Source of the DNA: Cyanobacteria bacterium UBA11372
Lineage (GTDB): Bacteria > Cyanobacteriota > Cyanobacteriia > Cyanobacteriales > Aerosakkonemataceae
Reading direction: 5' to 3'
Length of the DNA: 10,829 bases
Assembly: GCA_003486675.1 (NCBI GenBank)
Contig: DNGG01000671.1
Span: 2,626-13,454, forward strand
This document shows positions 1 to 6,458 of the stretch, one piece after another (the stretch's first letter is position 1; each line of letters opens with the position of its first letter). The notes below the pieces were generated by a model. That model was not told where the DNA came from, did not search any database, and saw only the letters and a program-made list of their open reading frames with translations. The translations under genes and the position numbers were made by a program.

Positions 1-1
1 A

Positions 2-79
2 TTATGGGTAATCGACCGGAAATGAAAAAGTCGAGCGATTGTGCCTGCGACTATCAAGCGGTTCTATTGTCAGTAACAT
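2..79 (-). pseudogene. Truncated start of a GNAT-family toxin (partner of the DUF1778 antitoxin)
   Basis: Reading frame of 25 codons on the minus strand. Its ATG shares one base with the antitoxin stop (TAATG), the usual translational coupling of such pairs. It begins MLTIEPLDSRRHNRSTFSF, which matches the typical opening of DUF1778-linked GNAT acetyltransferase toxins (an I-E-P-L start, then a His-(Asp/Asn)-Arg-Ser-x-Phe stretch before a Cys-Gly). The expected Cys-Gly does not follow. The frame reads PVDYP and ends at TAA (bases 4-2). Known members acetylate aminoacyl-tRNA and are about 160-170 residues long. Inference: a frameshift or nonsense change has broken the toxin. The rest lies outside the window, so its decay cannot be followed further. 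A sequencing error is the alternative. Confidence 0.5.
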
Positions 80-363
80 TAGCCTTTCATCTTTTGCTTA
101 TAGCGCAAAGCTGCTGCTTTCAAAGCTGGATTTGGTGGGGGAGGATTCAACAGTGCGATCGCAAAAGCTTCGCTATCTTCCAAGTCCAATTTCAATGTCT
201 TTTGCTGTTCGATCGCTTTCAATGCTGCTGCTTGAACGCTGGCGATGACGAAATCGGTCATAGTTCTTCCCTCTAAGTCGGCTGCCTTTTGCCAAAGAGC
301 TTTGATTTCTGGACTGACACGTGCCTCCAAGCGAGCTACCGATTTTGAGTTAGCTTTATCCAT
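79..363 (-). CDS. DUF1778 (TacA-type) ribbon-helix-helix antitoxin
   Basis: A 94-residue protein with the standard size and layout of DUF1778 antitoxins. Residues 8-52 form the N-terminal DNA-binding ribbon-helix-helix (strand SVARLEARV, then helices from SPEIKALW and from TMTDFVIASV). The C-terminal tail has the family's toxin-binding signature LLNPPPPNPALKAAALRYK (residues 71-89), which wraps the GNAT toxin and blocks acetyl-CoA use. The gene is followed directly by a one-base-overlapping toxin start, here truncated, so the antitoxin may now be an orphan. A palindrome next to a TATAAA box just upstream suggests autorepression. No strong ribosome binding site is visible before the ATG, but the RHH domain needs nearly all of this N-terminus. 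The family call is firm; present function is uncertain because the partner looks broken. Confidence 0.9.
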   Translation of the reverse strand: MDKANSKSVARLEARVSPEIKALWQKAADLEGRTMTDFVIASVQAAALKAIEQQKTLKLDLEDSEAFAIALLNPPPPNPALKAAALRYKQKMKG

Positions 364-388
364 AACCGAGATCGCAACTTGGGTTACA

Positions 389-422
389 TTTCCATTTTAT
401 ACGGCATTTTGCCGTATGGAAA
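389..422 (-). promoter_or_regulatory. Promoter with overlapping palindromic operator of the antitoxin gene
   Basis: A perfect 8-bp inverted repeat, ATACGGCA-TTT-TGCCGTAT (399-417), is flanked by outer complementary blocks ATTTCC/GGAAAT. On the minus strand the sequence runs TTTCCA, 15 bp, then TATAAA, so the palindrome sits between and partly inside the likely -35 and -10 boxes. It lies about 35 bp before the antitoxin ATG. RHH antitoxins normally bind such palindromes to repress their own operon. The palindrome is directly seen; the operator role is inferred. Confidence 0.6.
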
Positions 423-556
423 TTAGGTATGGAAGCGATCGCTCACAGAAGTGCAAAAATGCTCGCTCCTCCTTGGAGCGACATAATACCTGAAAGAGGA
501 ATCGGCGTGCGCGATCGCATCACAGATTCAGCTATGACTTTATAGTTTTTTTCGAG

Positions 557-663
557 ATTTTAGTCCCCTTGCGGGGATGGAGTAAATCAGTTATTTGGCT
601 AATCAGTCTTGGTCACCAAGCTGTATGTTTCAATCCCCTTACGGGGAGTTGCTAGGAAGCGCC
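557..663 (-). CRISPR. Possible degenerate CRISPR remnant: two repeat-like units, one spacer
   Basis: On the minus strand, one unit ends CTCCCCGTAAGGGGATTGAAAC (3' end at 627; the first two bases shown are flank). Its CCCC-GTAA-GGGG stem-loop followed by ATTGAAAC is the classic 3' half and 8-nt handle of cyanobacterial type III/I repeats. A second unit, with stem CCCC-GCAA-GGGG followed by ACTAAAAT, lies exactly 70 bp further on (3' end at 557), a normal repeat-plus-spacer period. Over 24 bp the two agree at 17 positions; the 5' halves do not match. If repeats are about 37 bp, the spacer is about 33 bp (594-626). The downstream unit looks like a decayed terminal repeat. With only two divergent units this is suggestive, not proven. 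A chance pair of C4/G4 hairpins is the alternative. Confidence 0.4.
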
Positions 664-691
664 TAGCCGATAGAAACAAGCTTTAAGTGTT

Positions 692-723
692 TTGACTGAA
701 TAATCTAACCGTATAACTATACT
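692..723 (+). promoter_or_regulatory. Possible plus-strand promoter upstream of the membrane-protein gene
   Basis: TTGACT at 692-697 is a near-perfect -35 box. It is followed by the AT-rich stretch TATAACTATACT, which offers a -10 (TAACTA with 16-bp spacing, or TATACT with 20). A second, weaker candidate is TTGTAT (800-805) with TATGCT (824-829), closer to the gene start at 859. Only the motifs are seen. Confidence 0.3.
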
Positions 724-858
724 CAGGTTTGTTGCACAAGTCAAGTAGGCAGAGAGCCAAGACAGTCCTGTAACTACAGCTAATTGTATATTGAGATTAT
801 TGTATCAACCAAAAAAATTGGGATATGCTAGGAGCATTAACCTACAAAGGTGTTTTCA

Positions 859-1338
859 ATGAAACAACCTCCAAATGACTTGCCCAAAGTCAACATTTAT
901 TTTGCTAATCAATCCTGGTCACAGCCAGCATCTTTTAACCCTAACAACCAAAACCAATATTCTTTCAGCTTCCCGCTAAACCCGAAACCAGATGGGGGGT
1001 TAGCACACAACCACAGCAAACCTCCAACAAACATAGCGCCTCCCGACAACGCACAAATAGCAAACAGTCAGAGCATTCAAACACCCACCAATCTAGACAA
1101 CCAACACTCAGAGGCAAACAGCAAGCCTCCCGCCCAATATCTCCCCGTAATATTACAGTTTTTTAAGTTTCTTGAACAACAGCTTGCAAATCCACTTCCC
1201 GTAGTTCTGGGAGGAGCATTCGGCTTAGTAGTTTTAGCAATGCTTCTAGGGCAAATGTGGGGTGGAATACGAGTAAAACTCGACTTGGAAGTTTCTCCTA
1301 GCCCAAATCAGATAGAGAAAACTGCTGAAGCCAAGTAG
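859..1338 (+). CDS. Unrecognised Pro/Asn/Gln-rich single-span membrane protein
   Basis: 159 residues from the ATG at 859, chosen because AAAGG lies 8 bp upstream; a GTG at 850 would add only three residues. I do not recognise a family. Residues 1-90 are low-complexity, rich in Pro, Asn, Gln and Ser with few charges, and are probably disordered. A predicted amphipathic stretch follows (YLPVILQFFKFLEQQL, about 94-109), then one clear transmembrane helix, about 114-135 (PVVLGGAFGLVVLAMLLGQMWG). The helix is followed by a short charged tail (RVKLDLEV...QIEKTAEAK). No signal peptide is seen. The positive charges after the helix suggest that the tail is cytoplasmic. The gene points the same way as the cas operon but is separated from it by about 240 bp containing a hairpin and a candidate promoter, so co-transcription is unlikely. 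Reading frame and start look genuine; function is unknown. Confidence 0.6.
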   Translation: MKQPPNDLPKVNIYFANQSWSQPASFNPNNQNQYSFSFPLNPKPDGGLAHNHSKPPTNIAPPDNAQIANSQSIQTPTNLDNQHSEANSKPPAQYLPVILQFFKFLEQQLANPLPVVLGGAFGLVVLAMLLGQMWGGIRVKLDLEVSPSPNQIEKTAEAK

Positions 1339-1354
1339 TAAAGCTAACCAACTA

Positions 1355-1397
1355 TTCTGATGACATCGCGGCGGTTATCGCTATGGTGTCATCAGGA
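1355..1397. terminator. Hairpin after the membrane-protein gene, possible terminator
   Basis: A perfect 9-bp inverted repeat, CTGATGACA (1357-1365) and TGTCATCAG (1387-1395), extends inward by G-U/C-G pairs to about 12 bp around a 15-nt loop. It starts 17 bp after the stop codon. No T-run follows on either strand, so it is not a classical Rho-independent terminator. A transcript-end or stability structure is the likeliest role. Confidence 0.4.
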
Positions 1398-1482
1398 GAT
1401 TGGCACAGTATTGCTACTAAGATTTGGCTGATTTTAGTGCAAAATTCACCCTGGCGATCGCATCCAAAATCCATTCTCGCTT

Positions 1483-1515
1483 TGGAAGAGTCCACTTCCA
1501 GGGCTATGCGATAAT
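1483..1515 (+). promoter_or_regulatory. Candidate cas operon promoter with upstream palindrome
   Basis: TGCGATAAT (1507-1515) is an extended -10 element (TG-n-GATAAT). Just upstream lies the inverted repeat TGGAAG-AGTCCA-CTTCCA (1483-1500), where a -35 or a regulator would sit. A start near 1522 would give a leader of about 58 nt before cas10. The spacing of TTGGAA to the -10 (22 bp) is too long for a normal -35, so the palindrome may instead be a binding site. Motif-based only. Confidence 0.4.
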
Positions 1516-1579
1516 GGCACAACAATAAAAAGAGTGATGCGATCGCTTAATTTACTCAACAATTTACCATCGATGTTCC

Positions 1580-3877
1580 ATGACACACGCCTCAGTCACC
1601 GCTACCGATGTCGCCTTGCAAATTGTCCAACAAGCAGTTACCGTATTGGCAAAGTGGGCAGGAGTTGAATTACCCGCAGAATGTAGCTGTGCAAACGAGT
1701 ATCCTGTAGTGAAGCGGGTGCGGGAGATTTTACCTTTGCCTAGCGGCACTATTCAACCTTTGCGGCTGTTATTTGATCAGGTGAAATTGGCAGAGGGTGA
1801 AGACAAGGTGCATTATTGGCCTGCTAAAGCGATCGCCGACAGCAATCCTACCATTCGCTATCCTCGAACAGAATCACCAAAACCTACGGAAATCAACTCG
1901 CTAAAACAAGAGATTCAAAAAGACTTAAACCAACTCGATAGTGCCGATTGCCAAAACCTGGCTTTACTGACTTTAATCTTAGAAAAATTCGGCTCATTTC
2001 TCAGCTTTGGCGAAACCGATGTGGCATTAATCGATCTTGCCAGAAGCACCGCCGCTGTTGCTGCTGCAATTGCCAATAACCCAGATGCAAAAGAATTGAG
2101 CTTAGTAGCAGGGGATCTATCGGGAATTCAAAACTTTATTTACACCATTTCTTCAGATGGGGCGCTGAAATCTCTGCGGGCGCGGAGCTTTTATTTAGAA
2201 TTAGTGGCTGAAGAAATTGTGCAGCAACTTTTGGAAGCACTGCATTTACCGCGTACCAGTGTTGTCTATTCTGGAGGGGGTAATTTATATTTATTAGCAT
2301 CTGAGCCATCTAAAAACCTAGTAAAAACCATTATTGAAATACGCGATCGCTTTAATGATTGGCTTAGGAGAACTTTTCAGGGAAAAGTGTTTTTAGCCCT
2401 TGACTATTTATCTTTACCTGTTGAAGCTGTAGGCACATCAGAATTTGCTAAATATTGGACGCAAACACCTCAAATACTGATCAAACAAAAACAGCGTAAG
2501 TTTGATAGCCAACTAGATCTATTTCTTAGACCTAACCTAAGCTATCCACCGTGTCGAGTCTGTCATCGAGATGACTTACCTAGTCTTAAACCCTTAAATC
2601 ATCTGGAGTTAGATTCCTCACCAGCTTGTTGGATGTGCCGGACAATGTTTGCATTGGGTGATAAACTGCCTAATATAAAGGCAATTGTTCGCTCTAAAAA
2701 GTCTACTTTAAACAGAAAATTTAAAGCAGGCGAAAGACTATCTTTTCCTGGCTCATACTATTATCTCTTTGAAACACCAGAGCGAGCCTTGAAAATTGCA
2801 GATGGAGAGGCAGTTTTTTTAATCAATAATTGGCAAGTAGATCAATATTATCTTGATAAGACTGTACCTTTACTCTTGGGTAACTACGGTAAGATTATTA
2901 AAACTGAAGAAGGAGTGCATTTTATCAGATCTGGTGAAATGGCACAATCTGCTCAAGCAGCTGGTTGTATTCCCAGAGTTGGTTACTTAAGGATGGATGT
3001 CGATAACTTAGGTAAAATTTTCGCTCATGGGTTAGGTGACAAGCAGACTTTGCCAAGACTGGCTGGACTTTCGCGCCAAATGAGTTATTTCTTTAAAGTC
3101 TATCTCAACAGTTTAGCAGAGAACCGCCAGGATAATCTCCCTGCAACTGCTAAAGTTTTAACCAAAGAGCCACGTCAAAATTTATTATTTATTTATGCCG
3201 GTGGTGACGATTTATTTGTTAGCGGTACTTGGAATGAAGTAGTTGATTTTGCTTTTGATACTTATCAAGCTTTTCGAGAATATACTGGATGGAATAAAGA
3301 TATTACTGTTTCTGGAGGCATTAGTATTAATGAGATCAAGTATCCTCTCTATCAAGCTGCTAGGAGTTGTGGAGATGCTGAGGAAGCTGCTAAAGGGAAC
3401 GGTAAAGATAGTTTGGGATTGTTTGGAGAAGTATTTAAATGGGGAGAATGGGTAAATATAGCCACTCAGATAGAAGATAAATCAAAAATTATTGCTTTTC
3501 ATAAAGAGCAGTATCTTAAGAAAGAGGCCAAACCTGAAATATCTGATGTTTTAAGATTTATTCAAATCTTGACTAATAAACTCGATCTTGGTTCTGACTA
3601 TTCTCGCAGTTTCATTCGCAGGCTATTAGATGCGGCTGCAACGCAAGAGCAAATTCTCAAACAGATGGACAAAGATGGAGAAAAAGAGGAAAATAAAAAT
3701 GGTGTACGCTATTACCTGCACTTACCAAAGTTAGCTTATGCTTTATCAAGATTGCCCAAATCATTACATGATGACAAAGATTTTATTGCCGTTCGTCAAT
3801 CTCTTATGAATCCTCGTAACGCGCCTTACTTTCGGGCGATCGCTACTTGGATTGAACTACTCACTCGCTCTAGGTAA
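1580..3877 (+). CDS. cas10: Type III-A Cas10/Csm1, cyclase-competent, HD nuclease domain lost
   Basis: Large subunit of the Csm complex; 765 residues. On target RNA binding, Cas10 converts ATP to cyclic oligoadenylates in its Palm domains. Visible landmarks: GDLSGIQNFIYTI (179-190) and SGGGNLYLLA (231-240) of the first Palm; zinc-type cysteines CRVC (325-328) and CWMC (350-353); RMDVDNLGKIF (471-481) and the cyclase motif IYAGGDDLFVSG (539-549) of the second Palm, followed by VSGGISI (577-583); a helical C-terminal domain D4. The N-terminus is abnormal. Family members normally carry LLHDIGKF near residue 20, but here the aligned region reads AVTVLAKWAG (19-28) and moves after about 35 residues into the segment before the Palm (LLFDQVKL...). 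The HD pair and most of that domain are gone, so ssDNA cleavage should be absent. The start is the only reasonable ATG, though no strong ribosome binding site precedes it. First gene of the operon. Confidence 0.96.
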   Translation: MTHASVTATDVALQIVQQAVTVLAKWAGVELPAECSCANEYPVVKRVREILPLPSGTIQPLRLLFDQVKLAEGEDKVHYWPAKAIADSNPTIRYPRTESPKPTEINSLKQEIQKDLNQLDSADCQNLALLTLILEKFGSFLSFGETDVALIDLARSTAAVAAAIANNPDAKELSLVAGDLSGIQNFIYTISSDGALKSLRARSFYLELVAEEIVQQLLEALHLPRTSVVYSGGGNLYLLASEPSKNLVKTIIEIRDRFNDWLRRTFQGKVFLALDYLSLPVEAVGTSEFAKYWTQTPQILIKQKQRKFDSQLDLFLRPNLSYPPCRVCHRDDLPSLKPLNHLELDSSPACWMCRTMFALGDKLPNIKAIVRSKKSTLNRKFKAGERLSFPGSYYYLFETPERALKIADGEAVFLINNWQVDQYYLDKTVPLLLGNYGKIIKTEEGVHFIRSGEMAQSAQAAGCIPRVGYLRMDVDNLGKIFAHGLGDKQTLPRLAGLSRQMSYFFKVYLNSLAENRQDNLPATAKVLTKEPRQNLLFIYAGGDDLFVSGTWNEVVDFAFDTYQAFREYTGWNKDITVSGGISINEIKYPLYQAARSCGDAEEAAKGNGKDSLGLFGEVFKWGEWVNIATQIEDKSKIIAFHKEQYLKKEAKPEISDVLRFIQILTNKLDLGSDYSRSFIRRLLDAAATQEQILKQMDKDGEKEENKNGVRYYLHLPKLAYALSRLPKSLHDDKDFIAVRQSLMNPRNAPYFRAIATWIELLTRSR

Positions 3878-3883
3878 TCTATC

Positions 3884-4351
3884 ATGCCTAATCCCCGTCC
3901 TATCCTTACTGACAAGACAGATATTGTCAAACAAGTGGTTAAAACCATAACCGATATAAAGGGAACTCTAAAATACTATCCGATTCGCGATTTAGTCAAA
4001 GAGGCTGAAGCATTTGGAAAATCTATTAAAGATCGAGGGTTAAAGACCAACCAAATTCGCAAATTTTTGGATACAGTAAATCGCCTCAAAGTTGAAATAA
4101 AAGTACAAATCAAAAATCAAACAACTGATTCGGGAGTAATTTTTCTGACAGATTTACCCAAAATAGACTCTGAGTTAGTTTTGCTCAAACAAAAACTTGC
4201 CTATGCTTCTGCTAGGCAGGATGCTGTCAAACCCCTAAAAGAAGTCATGGATGCTGCCATAGAAAAAGTTGAAGACTCAGATGACTTTGAACGTTTTTTT
4301 CAACTGATTGAATCTATTATTGCCTATCACAAAGCAGCCGGAGGAGAATGA
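3884..4351 (+). CDS. csm2: Csm2, small subunit of the type III-A complex
   Basis: 155-residue helical protein. Csm2 copies line the inner filament of the Csm complex beside the crRNA-target duplex and contact Cas10. Family landmarks are all visible: LKTNQIRKFLDTVNRL (53-68), LKQKLAYASARQ (101-112) and DFERFFQLIESIIAYHKAAGG (134-154, the typical C-terminal signature). The segment between the first two (about 69-95) is basic and Gln/Thr-rich. It starts 6 bp after the cas10 stop, with AGG (3872-3874) inside the cas10 end as its likely ribosome binding site, so the two are probably translationally coupled. Its identity is the main reason for naming subtype III-A rather than III-B or III-D. Confidence 0.93.
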   Translation: MPNPRPILTDKTDIVKQVVKTITDIKGTLKYYPIRDLVKEAEAFGKSIKDRGLKTNQIRKFLDTVNRLKVEIKVQIKNQTTDSGVIFLTDLPKIDSELVLLKQKLAYASARQDAVKPLKEVMDAAIEKVEDSDDFERFFQLIESIIAYHKAAGGE

Positions 4352-4353
4352 TT

Positions 4354-5340
4354 ATGCCTGCATCAATAGAACAAAAGCGTTTATTGGGTAAACTGCTTAT
4401 CAACAGCACTATAGTTGTTGAAACAGGACTTCATATTGGCGGTGTCGAAGGAAATCTAGATATAGGTGGTATTGACAAGCTGGTGGTGCGAGATCCAATT
4501 ACTTCACATCCTTATATCCCTGGTTCTTCACTTAAAGGCAAACTCCGTTCAATTCTAGAGCGGTTTTTAAACAAACCTCTAAATCGCGAATCTGGCGGAG
4601 TTTGGCGTTATGAGAGTGATGACTTGTTAGGCGGATTTACGGAAATTAAAGGAAATTCTGGGCAATCATCACAGTACATTTTTTATGATGGGGCTGCTAC
4701 TTGTGAACTTTCTCGCGTTTTTGGTTCAACTGGTAAAGACTGTTGGGTAAAAGCTTCTGAAGTGCAAGAAGCAGGAGAAACAAAAAATATAGTTAAAGAA
4801 GGTCGCTTAGGCAAAGAAGATAGCAGCGGCGAGCTATATCAAAAAATTAAAGGACAAAATGCTCCTGCTCGTCTGATTGTACGAGATTCTCATTTACAAG
4901 AAGACTCTCTTAAAAAACTCGAAAAAATTGACACTGGCTTATTTTTAACTGAGCGAAAATTCGAGAATGGGATCGATAGAATAACAGCAGCAGCCAATCC
5001 GCGACAGATTGAGCGAGTGCCGAAAGGGGCTAGATTTAAGTTAGAAATGGTTTATACCGTTGAGAACGAGGAAGAAGCTGTCAAAGACTTTGAAAATTTA
5101 GCGATCGCTCTAGCCATCTTAGAAGACGATGCTCTTGGCGGAAATGGTTCTAGAGGCTACGGCAAAGTAAAATTTGAGGATTTCGATCTGCGCTATCACG
5201 ATTATTCCAAGATTGCTGGAGGTGGTCATAAATTTGACAGTTCAATGGAAAAACCGCCAAATAATATCAGAGAACTCTTGGGACTATTTGATGGTAAAAG
5301 CAGCAAAGTTCAGCAATTATTGCCAGGAAGCAATAAATAG
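4354..5340 (+). CDS. csm3: Csm3, Cas7-family backbone and target-RNA nuclease subunit, enlarged
   Basis: Cas7-type RAMP that polymerises along the crRNA and cuts bound target RNA every 6 nt. The start at 4354 is preferred: GGAGGAG (4340-4346) is 7 bp before it but only 1 bp before the alternative ATG at 4348, which overlaps the csm2 stop (ATGA). This gives 328 residues. Landmarks: ETGLHIGG (23-30), NLDIGGIDKLVVRDP (34-48) with catalytic Asp41 (equivalent to Asp33 of the Streptococcus thermophilus protein), YIPGSSLKGKLRS (54-66), LSRVFG (119-124), LIVRDSHL (174-181), NGIDRITAAANPRQIERV (205-222) and LGGNGSRGYGKV (261-272). Typical Csm3 has about 215-250 residues. The extra length is in two inserts, about 80-117 and 127-168, plus a tail from about 285. 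Cleavage activity should be intact. Confidence 0.95.
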   Translation: MPASIEQKRLLGKLLINSTIVVETGLHIGGVEGNLDIGGIDKLVVRDPITSHPYIPGSSLKGKLRSILERFLNKPLNRESGGVWRYESDDLLGGFTEIKGNSGQSSQYIFYDGAATCELSRVFGSTGKDCWVKASEVQEAGETKNIVKEGRLGKEDSSGELYQKIKGQNAPARLIVRDSHLQEDSLKKLEKIDTGLFLTERKFENGIDRITAAANPRQIERVPKGARFKLEMVYTVENEEEAVKDFENLAIALAILEDDALGGNGSRGYGKVKFEDFDLRYHDYSKIAGGGHKFDSSMEKPPNNIRELLGLFDGKSSKVQQLLPGSNK

Positions 5341-5352
5341 AATAGGTGGAAA

Positions 5353-6453
5353 ATGTGTTGCAAATTAGTTAGGCTTAATTTTGGTCGAAATTTTGCTCAC
5401 TTTGGCGAACTAGGCATTGGTTTAGAACAGACAAGCGAACGGGTACGTTCTGATACGCTGTTTAGTGGCTGGATTAGTGCATATGCCAAGTTGTTTGGCA
5501 AACAAGAAGCAGGGAAATTGCTCAAAGGATACGAACAACATCCTGAGTTAGCCTTTCGCCTAAGTTCTACTTTCATTTATAGGCGAAAAGGTAATCGATA
5601 TACCTATTATCTGCCTCGACCTTTGGTATTACCCAAGGGATATCCAGGTAGCTCAGAAGAAGATGATTTAGAGTTTGCTAAGGTTTACAAAAAACTCAAT
5701 TATTTACCCTTGAAGATTTGGCATCGCTGGTATCAAACCGATGAAAGTTTCACGGAAGACGATCGGGATGAGTTGATTAGTAAAGCTAAAGCTCGAACTG
5801 AAAAGGAGATTGACAAAGGGGATTTGTATCATACTGGCACTTTCGACTACAGTAAATCTTTTAAATTTGACCTAGTTCCTAAAATTGCAGTAGATCGAAC
5901 TAATAGAGGCACGAACTTCTATCATACTGGGTTTGTCAAGTTTCACCGAGAACCGGAAAAAGATGAAGACGCAGGTTTGTACTTTCTCGTCTCTTTTCCC
6001 CATTTATTTGACCAAAAGCTAGAACACAACCTAAAAATTTCCTTGGAGCTTTTGGGAGAAGAAGGAATAGGAGGAGAAAGATCTAGTGGTGCTGGCAGAT
6101 TTGATACTGAATGGTTAGATTTAGATCAATTGTGGACAGATATCTTGAAACCATCTAATCTAATTAACCCGCATTACTGCTTAATTAGCTTGTACTGGGA
6201 AAAATCACTTCCCAATGGATTACTTAGAGAATCTGCTTGTTACGAAATTATGGCGCGAGGTGGTTGGATTGCATCTCCTTTCTCTGGTCGTCAATTACGC
6301 CGCCAATCTATAAGGATGTTTGCTGAAGGCTCAGTTTTTCCAATATTACCCCAAGGTGAATTAGCTGATGTAACGCCAAAGGAATTTAAAGCCAATCACT
6401 CAATATATCGCAGTGGTATCAGTGTTAGTTTACCAATCAACCGATCGGAATAA
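5353..6453 (+). CDS. csm4: Csm4, Cas5-family subunit capping the crRNA 5' handle
   Basis: 366-residue Cas5-type RAMP that binds the 5' repeat-derived tag of the crRNA and joins Cas10 to the Csm3 filament. Family motifs: RSDTLFSGWISAYAKLFG (32-49), PKIAVDR (176-182), YHTGFVKF (190-197), the glycine-rich loop EEGIGGERSSGAGRF (236-250), and the C-terminal GGWIASPFSG (303-312). Length is on the upper side of normal; residues 95-160 form an acidic, helical excursion between the first RAMP fold elements. It starts 12 bp after the csm3 stop with AGGTGG (5344-5349) as a closely placed ribosome binding site. Cas5-type proteins in type III systems are not nucleases, and nothing here suggests otherwise. 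Confidence 0.94.
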   Translation: MCCKLVRLNFGRNFAHFGELGIGLEQTSERVRSDTLFSGWISAYAKLFGKQEAGKLLKGYEQHPELAFRLSSTFIYRRKGNRYTYYLPRPLVLPKGYPGSSEEDDLEFAKVYKKLNYLPLKIWHRWYQTDESFTEDDRDELISKAKARTEKEIDKGDLYHTGTFDYSKSFKFDLVPKIAVDRTNRGTNFYHTGFVKFHREPEKDEDAGLYFLVSFPHLFDQKLEHNLKISLELLGEEGIGGERSSGAGRFDTEWLDLDQLWTDILKPSNLINPHYCLISLYWEKSLPNGLLRESACYEIMARGGWIASPFSGRQLRRQSIRMFAEGSVFPILPQGELADVTPKEFKANHSIYRSGISVSLPINRSE

Positions 6454-6458
6454 ACATT

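Larger units (their letters stand above)
418..858. other. Non-coding interval between antitoxin promoter and membrane-protein gene
   Basis: No convincing gene is found on either strand in these 441 bp. The interval holds HIP1 sites (434-441 and in 510-520), a small hairpin TCGCTCC/GGAGCGA (463-481), the repeat-like CRISPR remnant (557-663), a 6-bp hairpin GCTAGG/CCTAGC (651-667) and the candidate promoters. The rest is AT-rich with no obvious structure. If the CRISPR remnant is real, its leader would fall in roughly 664-800. Confidence 0.6.

Noticed and set aside
4..493. Plus-strand frames at 4-276, 39-248 and 245-493
   Set aside because: They overlie the well-supported minus-strand antitoxin gene and its promoter, and their products resemble nothing.
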